This document shows positions 29,861 through 37,582 of a stretch of DNA of 37,585 nt, in pieces. The notes under the pieces were generated by a model. It worked only from the letters and a program-made list of their open reading frames with translations, was not told the DNA's origin and did not search any database. Position numbers and translations under genes: made by a program. The stretch comes from Solirubrobacterales bacterium. GTDB taxonomy: Bacteria > Actinomycetota > Thermoleophilia > Solirubrobacterales > 70-9. The stretch spans positions 1 through 37,585 of the forward strand of contig JAJTCK010000013.1 of assembly GCA_021323175.1 (NCBI GenBank). Direction: 5' to 3'. How positions within the stretch are numbered: position 1 is the first letter of the stretch; each line of letters opens with the position of its first letter.

Positions 29861-30097
29861 CTAGCCCGGCACGCCCGTCTTGATCGTGAGCGCGTGGATC
29901 GAGCCGTCGTCGAAGCGCGCCTGGACCGCCTTCTTCACGAGGCGGTGCTGATCGATTCGGGAGAGCCCCTTGAATTGGGCGGCGGTCACGGTCGCCTCCA
30001 GGTGGTCCTGGGAGCCCGTCTGGTCGCTCACCTCGACCTCGGCCCCCGGGAGGGATGCTTCGATCAGCAGCCGGACCTCCGCGAGCGCGATCGCCAT
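29861..30097 (-). CDS. bolA: BolA-family protein
   Basis: A 78-residue BolA protein: VRLLIEASLPGAEVEVSDQTGSQDHLEATVTAAQFKGLSRIDQHRLVKKAVQARFDDGSIHALTIKT covers the whole fold. The conserved His in HRLV and the C-terminal SIHALTIKT are those of BolA/IbaG types that coordinate a [2Fe-2S] cluster with monothiol glutaredoxin. Its ATG overlaps the fprA stop by one base (TGATG), so it is translationally coupled to the ferredoxin reductase. The next gene is the glutaredoxin. Confidence 0.9.
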   Translation of the reverse strand: MAIALAEVRLLIEASLPGAEVEVSDQTGSQDHLEATVTAAQFKGLSRIDQHRLVKKAVQARFDDGSIHALTIKTGVPG

Positions 30098-31542
30098 CAG
30101 ACCGGCGTCTTGTCCGCAGGTTCGGAGGACGAGGCGGGTTGGGCGTTGCGCCGGGCGGCCTCGACCATCTCCTTGACCGTGACGAACTTGACGCGCGGGC
30201 GCCCGTGCGGCTCGCCCGCGGCCACCTCGGCCGCGTCGATGTTGCGCCAGTGCTCGAACGTGATGTGCTCCGGGACGCGTTCGCTCAGCCAGGCCTCGAG
30301 GCCGGCGTGATCGAGCTTCTCGGCGGCCTCTGGGATACGCCCGGCGTCCAGGTCCTCGAGCATGTTGGAGACGGTCTCGTGCGCGTCCTTCTTATTGGTG
30401 CCGATGACTCCGGAGGGACCGCGCTTGATCCAGCCGTTGGCGTAGAGGCCGGGAATCTGCTCGCCCGTCTCGGGATCCGTGATGCGCCCGCCGTCGTTGG
30501 GGATCAGTCCCCTGCGTTCGTCGAAAGGCAGGCCCTCGAGCGGCACGCCGCGGTATCCGATCGAGCGCAGGACGAGCCCGCACTCGATCTCCTCGCGCTC
30601 ACCGGTGTCGCGCGCGCTGACCCGCCCCTCAGACTCGACCAGCTCGTTTCGCCCGATCACGACCCTCTCCACCTTGCCGTCCCCCTGGATCTCCACCGGG
30701 GAGCGGAGGAACCGCAGGACGATCCGCTGCTTCTTGCCCTGGGGCGTGCGCTGTGAGAACTCCTGGAAGATCTCGACGTTGCGCCGGTGGGTGGGGTCGC
30801 AGTCTTCCGACTCGACGTATGCGCGACTGATGTCGTCCAGCTCCATGTCGGCCGGGGCGACGATCACGTCAGCCTGGCCCATCTCGCCCAGCTCGCGGAC
30901 CTCGGGGTTGGTGAAGGCCGCCTGCGCCGGTCCGCGGCGGCCGAGCACGACGATCTCCTCGACCTCGCTGTCGGCGAGGGCCTCGATCGCGTGGTCTGCT
31001 GTGTCGGTGGTCTCAAGCTCGTCGCGCGACAGGGCGAGCATCCGGGCCACGTCGGCGGCGACGTTGCCGTTGCCGATCACGACCACCCGCTTGCAGCTCA
31101 AGTCGTAGGTGACGTCGGCGAAGTCGGGGTGGGCGTTGTACCAGTTGACGAACTCGGTTGCCGAATGGCTGCCGGGCAGGTCCTCCCCGGGGATCCCGAG
31201 CTTGTTGTCCACGCTGGTGCCGTAGGAGAGGAGGACCGCGTTGTAGTGCCTGCGCAGCTCCGCGACGCTGACGTCCTCGCCGACCTCGACGTTTCCGAAG
31301 AAGCGGAAGCCCGGGCGGGCTGCGGTCTTCTCGTAGACCCGGATCACCGACTTGATCTTCGGATGGTCGGGCGCCACGCCTGCGCGCACCAGCCCGTACG
31401 GGGTGGGCAGCCGGTCGTAGATGTCGACCTCGACGGCCCGTTCGCCGTCCTTCATCAGGTGCTCGGCGGCGTAGAAACCGGCCGGCCCGGAGCCGACGAT
31501 GGCCACGCGCAGCGGGTTCTCGGATGTCCCCAGGTCAGCCAT
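30097..31542 (-). CDS. fprA: Ferredoxin/adrenodoxin-NADP reductase, FprA-like
   Basis: A 481-residue flavoprotein of the glutathione-reductase superfamily. AIVGSGPAGFYAAEHL binds FAD, and PTPYGLVRAGVAPDHPKIKSV is the signature of the mitochondrial adrenodoxin reductase/FprA group. VVVIGNGNVAADVARML is the NADP Rossmann motif, and GWIKRGPSGVIGTNKKDA is near the C-terminus. It would transfer electrons between NADPH and ferredoxin for Fe-S assembly, P450s or desaturases. The C-terminal part (VEAARRNAQPASSSEP) is a variable tail. A TACCCT hexamer (31555-31560, minus) ends 12 nt before the ATG, giving a leader of about 5 nt. It heads an fprA-bolA(-grxD) operon. Confidence 0.92.
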   Translation of the reverse strand: MADLGTSENPLRVAIVGSGPAGFYAAEHLMKDGERAVEVDIYDRLPTPYGLVRAGVAPDHPKIKSVIRVYEKTAARPGFRFFGNVEVGEDVSVAELRRHYNAVLLSYGTSVDNKLGIPGEDLPGSHSATEFVNWYNAHPDFADVTYDLSCKRVVVIGNGNVAADVARMLALSRDELETTDTADHAIEALADSEVEEIVVLGRRGPAQAAFTNPEVRELGEMGQADVIVAPADMELDDISRAYVESEDCDPTHRRNVEIFQEFSQRTPQGKKQRIVLRFLRSPVEIQGDGKVERVVIGRNELVESEGRVSARDTGEREEIECGLVLRSIGYRGVPLEGLPFDERRGLIPNDGGRITDPETGEQIPGLYANGWIKRGPSGVIGTNKKDAHETVSNMLEDLDAGRIPEAAEKLDHAGLEAWLSERVPEHITFEHWRNIDAAEVAAGEPHGRPRVKFVTVKEMVEAARRNAQPASSSEPADKTPV

Positions 31543-31554
31543 TGCGAGCGGAAA

Positions 31555-31560
31555 AGGGTA
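31555..31560 (-). promoter_or_regulatory. -10 element of fprA
   Basis: TACCCT ends 12 nt before ATG 31542 on the minus strand, so the leader should be very short. The same TACCCT hexamer is used before hemQ and the GT4 fusion gene. Confidence 0.45.
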
Positions 31561-31600
31561 GGGGATCGGTGCTCAGCCGACCCCCACCCGATCCGCGCGC

Positions 31601-31987
31601 TTACGGAGTGACGAGGCCGACCACGTGGCCCTCGGGATCCGTGAACTGCCCGATGGTCATCCGGCCCAGGATCTCGTCGGGGCCCATCATCCGGGTGCCG
31701 CCCAGCTCCTCGGCCTTCTGGAGCGCCGCCTCGACGTCATCAACGGCCACGTAGAACGTGACGTGGCCGTCGTAGCCCTCCGGTGCCGCGCCGATGCCGC
31801 CTCCGATCCCAGAGCCGTCGGGGGCGGTGTTGCCCTCTCGCTGTGTGACCTGGTAGTCCATGCCGTCGGGGGAGGTTCCCTCGGGCATCGGCGATTCGAA
31901 CTTCCATCCGAACATCTCGGCGTAGTAGCTCCGCAGCTTGTCCCCGTCCTTGCCGAGGACCTCGAAATGCACGACCGGCTGTCCCAT
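31601..31987 (-). CDS. VOC-family (glyoxalase/bleomycin-resistance fold) protein
   Basis: A 128-residue vicinal-oxygen-chelate protein: QPVVHFEVLGKDGDKLRSYYAEMFGWKFE and HVTFYVAVDDVEAALQKAEELGGTRMMGPDEI form the two beta-alpha-beta-beta-beta modules, and FTDPEGHVVGLV is the terminal metal-side strand. A metal ligand His7 is visible, but the substrate cannot be predicted. The ATG follows GGAAAGGAGCC, a good ribosome-binding site. A second VOC gene lies 31 bp upstream on the same strand, so the two are probably an operon of distant paralogues. Confidence 0.88.
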   Translation of the reverse strand: MGQPVVHFEVLGKDGDKLRSYYAEMFGWKFESPMPEGTSPDGMDYQVTQREGNTAPDGSGIGGGIGAAPEGYDGHVTFYVAVDDVEAALQKAEELGGTRMMGPDEILGRMTIGQFTDPEGHVVGLVTP

Positions 31988-32018
31988 CTGTGGCTCCTTT
32001 CCGCGCTTGCGCGCCGGG

Positions 32019-32414
32019 TTACGACCCGTTCAGGGCGTGCGTGTTGCCGTCCGGGTCACGGAAGAACGCGACCTTGAAAGCGTCCCCCTCGACGATCCCC
32101 TTGTCGTTCGTCTTCAGGTCATCCTCGTCGTATCGCTCGAAGGCGACTCCGTTCGCCGTGAGTTCGTCAACCAGCGCCTCGACGTCCTCGACCTCCCACC
32201 CGGCCAGGGTGGCGGTCGACTTGCCCGCATGGTCCGGCGACAGGTAGACGTTGATCCCCGTGCCCTTGCCGCAGGGGTAGGTAATCGGCACCCGCTCGTC
32301 ACCCGACGGCTCCTCGGCCGGCGTCAGTCCCAGCTTGTCCTCATAGAACTCGCGCGCCGCCTTCATGTCGGCCGTGGCCAGCACGACCCCGACCTCGCAA
32401 TCGCTCAATTTCAT
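32019..32414 (-). CDS. VOC-family protein, second copy
   Basis: A 131-residue VOC protein with KLSDCEVGVVLATADMKAAREFYEDKLGL at the start and KVAFFRDPDGNTHALNGS at the end. The middle part, TYPCGKGTGINVYLSPDHAGKSTATLAGWEVEDVEALVDELTANGVAFERYD, is typical of small single-domain VOC proteins of actinobacteria. ATG 32414 is preferred because AAGGACGGAG lies just upstream; ATG 32432 is an alternative. It is only distantly similar to the following VOC gene. No substrate can be assigned. Confidence 0.85.
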   Translation of the reverse strand: MKLSDCEVGVVLATADMKAAREFYEDKLGLTPAEEPSGDERVPITYPCGKGTGINVYLSPDHAGKSTATLAGWEVEDVEALVDELTANGVAFERYDEDDLKTNDKGIVEGDAFKVAFFRDPDGNTHALNGS

Positions 32415-32540
32415 CCGCTCCGTCCTTTCCATGGCGTCATCCCTTTAGACCCGCCCACGGGCCCGAATTAATCGCCGCGTGCGGTTGGCAGCCGCGAACA
32501 CTCACTCCCATATATCGGGTCAACCGTTCACACCGCCGTT

Positions 32541-32553
32541 CGACGGTCCGTCG
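32541..32553. repeat. 13-bp palindrome downstream of hemQ
   Basis: CGACGG-T-CCGTCG lies 10 bp beyond the hemQ stop. The central spacing is too short for a full RNA stem, so if it folds only the outer four pairs would form. It may help to end the hemQ transcript or be a protein site. Confidence 0.25.
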
Positions 32554-32563
32554 GCCCCGCGGA

Positions 32564-33259
32564 TCAAGCGGGCGTGACCGCGGTGGCGGCGGTCCCGTCC
32601 AGGGCGTCGAGGGCACGGCCCAGGGACATCGCCACGCAGGTGAAGATCGGGGTGTCGCGCAGGGTATAGGCGCTGGACTCGGTGGTCCGGAGCTCCTGCA
32701 CCAGGTCCAGGAACTCGCCGGGCTCGTCGCCCTCGAACGAGACCACGAACTCCTGGTCGTCGAGACCGAACGAGTACGTCGTGTTGATCGCGATCTCGGG
32801 ATAGCGCCGGCCGACCTCGACGTGGGACTTCATGATCCGCTGGCGCTCCTCGAGCGGCAGCAGATACCAGTCGCGTTTCTTGTCGAAGGGGTAGACGAAC
32901 AGGAACTTGCGCTCGGAGACCGCGATCTCGGGCCGCACCGATTCCTCCGAGTATGGCGAGGGCTTCGTCATCGCCAGGTAGGAGTAGGGCGTATCGGTCC
33001 ACCGCGCCAGCCCGCTCTGGCCGAGCACGACGTGGAAGGTGTGCAAATCCTCCAGCCGGGGGCTCTGGCTGAGCAGCATCAAGTCGGTGTCGCCCCGCGT
33101 GCCCACCGTCGAATACGCTCGCAGCGACCGGTCCTCGGCGAAGTCATCGCAGGCGGCCTGAAACTCGGCCTTGTCGCGGGCGCGCTCTGAGGCGCTGCGC
33201 CGCCTCCAGGCGGGATCGAGCTTGAAGAACGTGAACTTGACGAAGGTGCGCTGGGGCAC
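32564..33259 (-). CDS. hemQ: Coproheme decarboxylase, chlorite-dismutase-like (HemQ/ChdC)
   Basis: A 231-residue member of the chlorite dismutase family. In actinobacteria it decarboxylates coproheme III to heme b, the last step of the coproporphyrin-dependent pathway. WYLLPLEERQRIMKSHVEVGRRYPEIAINTTYSFGLDDQEFVVSFE holds the proximal heme His146, and TPYSYLAMTKPSPYS contains the conserved tyrosines. ELRTTESSAYTLRDTPIF closes the domain. GTG 33259 is chosen because family homology starts there and TACCCT ends 7 nt upstream; longer frames are unsupported. It diverges from a membrane protein whose start appears to overlap it by 14 bp. No other heme genes are present. Confidence 0.9.
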   Translation of the reverse strand: MPQRTFVKFTFFKLDPAWRRRSASERARDKAEFQAACDDFAEDRSLRAYSTVGTRGDTDLMLLSQSPRLEDLHTFHVVLGQSGLARWTDTPYSYLAMTKPSPYSEESVRPEIAVSERKFLFVYPFDKKRDWYLLPLEERQRIMKSHVEVGRRYPEIAINTTYSFGLDDQEFVVSFEGDEPGEFLDLVQELRTTESSAYTLRDTPIFTCVAMSLGRALDALDGTAATAVTPA

Positions 33260-35234
33260 GATTACAAGGGTAGTCGCGGCGGGGCTCGCGACTGGTGCTG
33301 TCGCGTGCAGCGGCGCGATGGCCCAGGGGCCCGGGCCGCCCGAGAGCGAGCGAATTGCGCAGGCGGGTGGAGGCAAGGCTGGTGTAGACCGGGTCGGCGT
33401 CGAGCCACCCGACGTGCCGAGCGTCACCGTGGCGATCCTCCCCCGGCGAACCGAACCCGAGGACCTCGAGCGCTTCGAGGGCCTGGCGCCCGGGACGATG
33501 AGCGCGGGACTCTCGCGCGTCACGCCCGCCCAGACGTTCCTCGACATGGGCGCCGGGAACCGGGTCTTCACCTCGCTCTACGGTCCCGAGCTGCCGGTGA
33601 TGACCCGCTTCCGGAAGCGCGTGCCCGGCTGGCCGCTGATCGTCGAGCGAGCGGATGATGCGCCGGCGCAGATCGTTCCCGGCCTGCTGGGATCGGAGGT
33701 CCGCGAGGCTGGCATCCCGATCCGGGCCGACTCGCTGCTGACGACCCCGGCCCTGATGGCCGCCGACGGGCAGGGCCGCGTCGGGCGCGCACGTCCTTGG
33801 CAGTGCCTCGATCGCGCCTGCGACGGGGTGGCGGTCGTGCCGGCGGCGCTGGGACAGCTGCAGCCGCTGGTGAACAGGCTGCGCGGCGATGACCTCCTGA
33901 TCGCGATGGAGCGGCCCCCGCCGGGAGAGCAGGAGGTGCTGGCGATCGGCCTCGCGGGTGATGGCTACGAGGGCAACCTCACTTCCGACACCACCCGGAC
34001 TCCGGGCCTGGCGCTGACGACCGACATCGCCCCCACGATCCTCGACCGGCTGGGGCTCCCGGTCCCAGGAGAGATGGCGGGACATTCCATTCGCTCCGAA
34101 GGGGACCGTGACCCCGCGGCGGTCCAGGAGCGCTCGGAGCGGATGAAAGTGGTCTCCAAGCGGCGCGCCCCGGTGGTGCTACGCAACCTGATGATTTGGT
34201 TTGCGCTCGCCATCCTGGTGGCGGCTCTTTCACGCGGGCGCCTGGCTCGTCCGGCGTTTGCCCTCGCAGGCCTGTCGGCCGTGTACCTGCCCGCCATGCT
34301 GCTGGTCGGCGCCGCGCTCGGACCGGACGAGACGCTGGCGGAGCGGCTGGTCGTCGGGATCGGCGCGCCGGCGCTGGCGGCGGCCAGCATCGCGCTGGTC
34401 CGGGGCTGGGCCGCGCTGGCGGTGGCGTGCGGCGTGACTCTGGGCGCCTACATGGTGGACGTGGCGGCGGGATCGCCGCTGACGGCCCAATCGATCCTGG
34501 GGCCGAATCCGGGGCTCGGCGTTCGCTTCTTCGGGATCGGCAACGAGCTCGAGAGCATCCTCGCCGTGGTGATCCCCATCGGCACCGGAGCCGCGCTGGC
34601 GGCGTTCGCGGCCCGCGGCCATGAGCCGGGCATTCGCGTGAGCGCGCTGGCGTTCCTGGGCGCCGGGGCCGTGACGGCGCTGCTATTCGCCGCGGGGCAG
34701 TTCGGCGCGGATGTGGGAGCGGCGATCGTGCTCCCCGCCGGCGCGGCGATCGCGACGCTGGCCGTTCCGGGTATGGCTGAGGTCGTGCGCGAGCGCCGGT
34801 GGCTGCTCCTGCTGCTCGCCGCGCCGGTCCTGGGGCTTGCGGTGCTGTTCGCGATCGACCTGGCGTTCGGGGGCGACGCCCACCTGAGCCGCTCGGTGCT
34901 CGACGCCGGCGGGGCCGGGGAGCTGGCGGACGTGGTAGAGCGCCGGCTGCGGCTGGCCGCGCGAAGCTTCAACAGCGGGGTCAAGACGGTGCTGTTCTGG
35001 TTCTGCGTCGCGTCGGTGATCGTCGCGGTCCTGGGTCGCAGCCGGATTCTGCGGTGGCTCGCCCAAGCGCCGTACGCGAGGGCGGGGTTCGCCGGCGCCG
35101 CGGCCGCCACGGCCCTCGGCGTGGTCGCCAACGACTCGGCGGCGACGTTCTTCACCGTGGGCACGATCGCGCTGCTCACGTGCCTGGCGTATGCCTGGAG
35201 CCAGACGCGCCCGGGTGACGGTTCGCACTCATAG
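33246..35234 (+). CDS. Polytopic membrane protein with degenerate alkaline-phosphatase-like domain
   Basis: About 662 residues. The N-terminus has a hydrophobic signal (VVAAGLATGAVACSGAMAQ, with a possible lipobox Cys). A soluble domain of roughly 280 residues ends in LALTTDIAPTILDRLGLPVPGEMAGHSI, a sequence typical of the alkaline phosphatase/sulfatase superfamily. The expected first metal Asp and the nucleophile region are not recognisable (VTVAILPRRTEPEDLERF), so this looks catalytically dead. About ten transmembrane helices follow from residue 315. GTG 33246 is the only start that keeps the signal, although it overlaps hemQ head to head and lacks a ribosome-binding site; ATG 33318 is the alternative. 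Function unknown; envelope assembly is a guess. Confidence 0.7.
   Translation: MRWGTITRVVAAGLATGAVACSGAMAQGPGPPESERIAQAGGGKAGVDRVGVEPPDVPSVTVAILPRRTEPEDLERFEGLAPGTMSAGLSRVTPAQTFLDMGAGNRVFTSLYGPELPVMTRFRKRVPGWPLIVERADDAPAQIVPGLLGSEVREAGIPIRADSLLTTPALMAADGQGRVGRARPWQCLDRACDGVAVVPAALGQLQPLVNRLRGDDLLIAMERPPPGEQEVLAIGLAGDGYEGNLTSDTTRTPGLALTTDIAPTILDRLGLPVPGEMAGHSIRSEGDRDPAAVQERSERMKVVSKRRAPVVLRNLMIWFALAILVAALSRGRLARPAFALAGLSAVYLPAMLLVGAALGPDETLAERLVVGIGAPALAAASIALVRGWAALAVACGVTLGAYMVDVAAGSPLTAQSILGPNPGLGVRFFGIGNELESILAVVIPIGTGAALAAFAARGHEPGIRVSALAFLGAGAVTALLFAAGQFGADVGAAIVLPAGAAIATLAVPGMAEVVRERRWLLLLLAAPVLGLAVLFAIDLAFGGDAHLSRSVLDAGGAGELADVVERRLRLAARSFNSGVKTVLFWFCVASVIVAVLGRSRILRWLAQAPYARAGFAGAAAATALGVVANDSAATFFTVGTIALLTCLAYAWSQTRPGDGSHS
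33267..33272 (-). promoter_or_regulatory. -10 element for leaderless hemQ
   Basis: TACCCT on the minus strand ends 7 nt before GTG 33259. It lies inside the 5' end of the divergent membrane protein gene. Confidence 0.5.
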
Positions 35235-35251
35235 GGGGCTGCCGGGATCGT

Positions 35252-35257
35252 TACCCT
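35252..35257 (+). promoter_or_regulatory. -10 element for leaderless GT4 fusion gene
   Basis: TACCCT ends 6 nt before ATG 35264, 18 bp after the upstream stop. No ribosome-binding site is present. Confidence 0.5.
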
Positions 35258-35263
35258 GGACGG

Positions 35264-37582
35264 ATGCGCATCGCCCTCGTTTCTCCTTATTCCTGGACCT
35301 ACCAGGGGGGCGTCAACAGGCACGTAGAGGCGCTGGCGGAGCAGTTCATCGCGCGGGGGGACCACGTCCGCGTGCTCGCGCCGTTCGACCCGCCCGACGC
35401 GCTCACCCGTCGCCTGCACGGCTCCGCTGCGCCTGAGGTGCGGGAGCAGCCGGGCTACCTGGTCCCGCTCGGGCGCACGATCGGCATCGGCTCGAACGGG
35501 GCGGTATCGAACATCTCGCCGTTCCCGGAGGGCCTCGCGAGGATGCGCCGCGAGCTCCGCACCGGCGACTACGACGTGGTCCATGTCCACGAGCCGCCCG
35601 CCCCACTGATCAGCTGGGACGCCAACACCTTCCGCGGAGCGCCGGTCGTCGGCACCTTCCATGCGTATGCGACGAAGCCGGTGCCCAACCACATCGCCTC
35701 TCTGCTGGGCGCGCGCCGCATCTTCAACCAGCTCTCCGCGCGCATTGCGGTATCGGAGGCCGCCGCCTGGACCGGCCGCCGCTGGTTCGGCGGCGACTAC
35801 ACGATCGTCCCGAACGGGGTCGACGTGGAGGCCGCGCACGACGAGCCCAAGCTGCATTCGGACGACCTCCGCCTGCTGTTCGTCGGCCGCGCCGAGGAGC
35901 GCAAGGGCCTGCCGGTCCTGCTGGCGGCCTTCCAGGCACTGGTGGACCACGTGCCGGCACGCTTGACCGTCATCGGCGCCGACCCCCAGGACGTCCACCG
36001 GTCGATCGCCGACCCGGACGTCGCCGCTCGCGTCGACGTGCGCGGCAAGGTCTCTGACGCCGAGCTCTGGGCCGCCCTGGGCGAGGCCGACCTGCTGTGC
36101 GCGCCGTCGCTCTCTGGTGAGAGCTTCGGAATGGTCTTGATCGAGGCGATGGCGTCGGGGACGCCGCCGGTCGCCTCGGCCATCGCCGGCTACAACGACG
36201 TCGTCACCGACGGCGTGGACGGTGTCCTGGTTCCTCCCGCCGATCCCCAGGCGCTCGGCGAGGAGCTGCTTTCCCTGGCTCACGAGCCGGAGCGCCGCGC
36301 GAAGCTCGGCGAGGCCGGGCGCGATAGCGCCCAGCGCTACGCCTGGCCGCGGGTCGCCGACGAGGTGACCGAGGTCTACGAGCGGGCCGTCCGCCCGCTC
36401 ACGGTTCCGCTCGACGGCCTGCAGGCCGTCGCTCGACGCGCCGGCATGGTTCGGCTGGATGGCGGCCCCCGCCGCCCCGCCCGGCGCCTGGCCTCGCTCG
36501 ATCCTGAGCCCGTCACCAGCGGTCCCCGCCGTCTCGCTCGCCGGCTTGGGCTCGGCATCGCGGGCGTCCTCGGGGTAGGGCTCACTTACCTGGCCGCGCG
36601 CAAGATAGGCGTGGACAAGGTCGCCCACAGCGTCATCGGCTCGGACCTGACCTGGGTCCTGATCGCGCTGGCGCTGATGATCGGCGCAATGTTCGCCCGC
36701 GCCGCCTCGTGGGTCGCGATCGTCCGGGCCGCCCTTCCCGGGCGCACGGTGCGCCGCCGCGACGTCACCTCGGCCACGATGATCGGCGTGCTGATGTCGG
36801 CGACCCTCCCGGCCCGCCTCGGTGAGCCGGCGCGCGCCACGGTCCTGGCCAGACGGGTCGGACGCATGCGCGAGACCTTCGCGGTACTGATCGGGACGCT
36901 GGTCAGCCAGACCGTGCTGAACATCGTCGCGCTCGGGATCCTGGGCGCGATCATCGTCGGCACCACCGATCTCTTCCACCGCAGCACCGAGAAGGTCTTC
37001 CTGTTCTCGCTGGCGCCGTTGGCGCTGCTGGTCGCGGTGCTGCTGGCGCCGATGCTGGTGCGCTCGCACGGCGAGGGACGCGTCGCCCGCATCGCCGCGT
37101 CCGCCCGACGGTCGCTTCAGCAGGTCCGTACCGGGCTCGTTGTGTTCAAGGACCCACGCCGCGGCCCGTTCGCGGCCGTCGCCCAGCTGGGTGCCTGGTT
37201 CCTGCAGCTGCTCGCGTGCTGGGCGCTGTTCGCGGCGCTCGGGCTGGACCACGAGGTCGGCATCGGCGCCGCGGCCGCAGTCCTGTTCGCGGTCAACGTC
37301 ACGGCGGTGATCCCGGCGACGCCGTCGAACATCGGTGTGTTCCAGTTCGCCACGGTGAGCGTCCTGACCGGCGGCTTCGGAGTGGGAGCCGCTGACGCGC
37401 TCGCATACGGCGTGATCCTCCAGGCTGTCGAGATCGCGACCGCCGTCGGCCTGGGCCTGCCGGCCCTGGTCCGCGAGGGCGTCACCTGGAAGGACATGCG
37501 CCTGCGCGCCATCTCGGCGGCGCCGGTTCGCCTGCAGCCTCGCAGCGAGCGCGAGAGCGCCCGCGACGCGATCTCGGCCTAG
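35264..37582 (+). CDS. Fusion: family 4 glycosyltransferase (PimA-like) with LPG-synthase/flippase-like membrane domain
   Basis: A 772-residue two-part protein. Residues 1-385 form a GT-B glycosyltransferase: MRIALVSPYSWTYQGGVNRHVEALAEQF, DVVHVHEPPAPLISW, GTFHAY and NGVDV, with the donor site LFVGRAEERKGL and SLSGESFGMVLIEAMASGTPPVAS carrying the EX7E-type glutamates. This half resembles actinobacterial phosphatidylinositol mannosyltransferase PimA. After a basic linker (about 390-430) come roughly eight transmembrane helices with SATLPARLGEPARATVLARR and AVIPATPSNIGVFQFATV, the signatures of the LPG_synthase_TM/UPF0104 (YbhN/AglD) family. It could glycosylate a lipid and assist its transfer across the membrane. 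The frame is continuous, so the fusion is not an assembly join visible here. Confidence 0.88.
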   Translation: MRIALVSPYSWTYQGGVNRHVEALAEQFIARGDHVRVLAPFDPPDALTRRLHGSAAPEVREQPGYLVPLGRTIGIGSNGAVSNISPFPEGLARMRRELRTGDYDVVHVHEPPAPLISWDANTFRGAPVVGTFHAYATKPVPNHIASLLGARRIFNQLSARIAVSEAAAWTGRRWFGGDYTIVPNGVDVEAAHDEPKLHSDDLRLLFVGRAEERKGLPVLLAAFQALVDHVPARLTVIGADPQDVHRSIADPDVAARVDVRGKVSDAELWAALGEADLLCAPSLSGESFGMVLIEAMASGTPPVASAIAGYNDVVTDGVDGVLVPPADPQALGEELLSLAHEPERRAKLGEAGRDSAQRYAWPRVADEVTEVYERAVRPLTVPLDGLQAVARRAGMVRLDGGPRRPARRLASLDPEPVTSGPRRLARRLGLGIAGVLGVGLTYLAARKIGVDKVAHSVIGSDLTWVLIALALMIGAMFARAASWVAIVRAALPGRTVRRRDVTSATMIGVLMSATLPARLGEPARATVLARRVGRMRETFAVLIGTLVSQTVLNIVALGILGAIIVGTTDLFHRSTEKVFLFSLAPLALLVAVLLAPMLVRSHGEGRVARIAASARRSLQQVRTGLVVFKDPRRGPFAAVAQLGAWFLQLLACWALFAALGLDHEVGIGAAAAVLFAVNVTAVIPATPSNIGVFQFATVSVLTGGFGVGAADALAYGVILQAVEIATAVGLGLPALVREGVTWKDMRLRAISAAPVRLQPRSERESARDAISA

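Noticed and set aside
34448-37252. A 934-codon open frame on the minus strand
   Set aside because: It lies antisense across two well-supported genes, has repetitive Arg/Gln/Asp-rich composition typical of GC-rich shadow frames and shows no recognisable domain.
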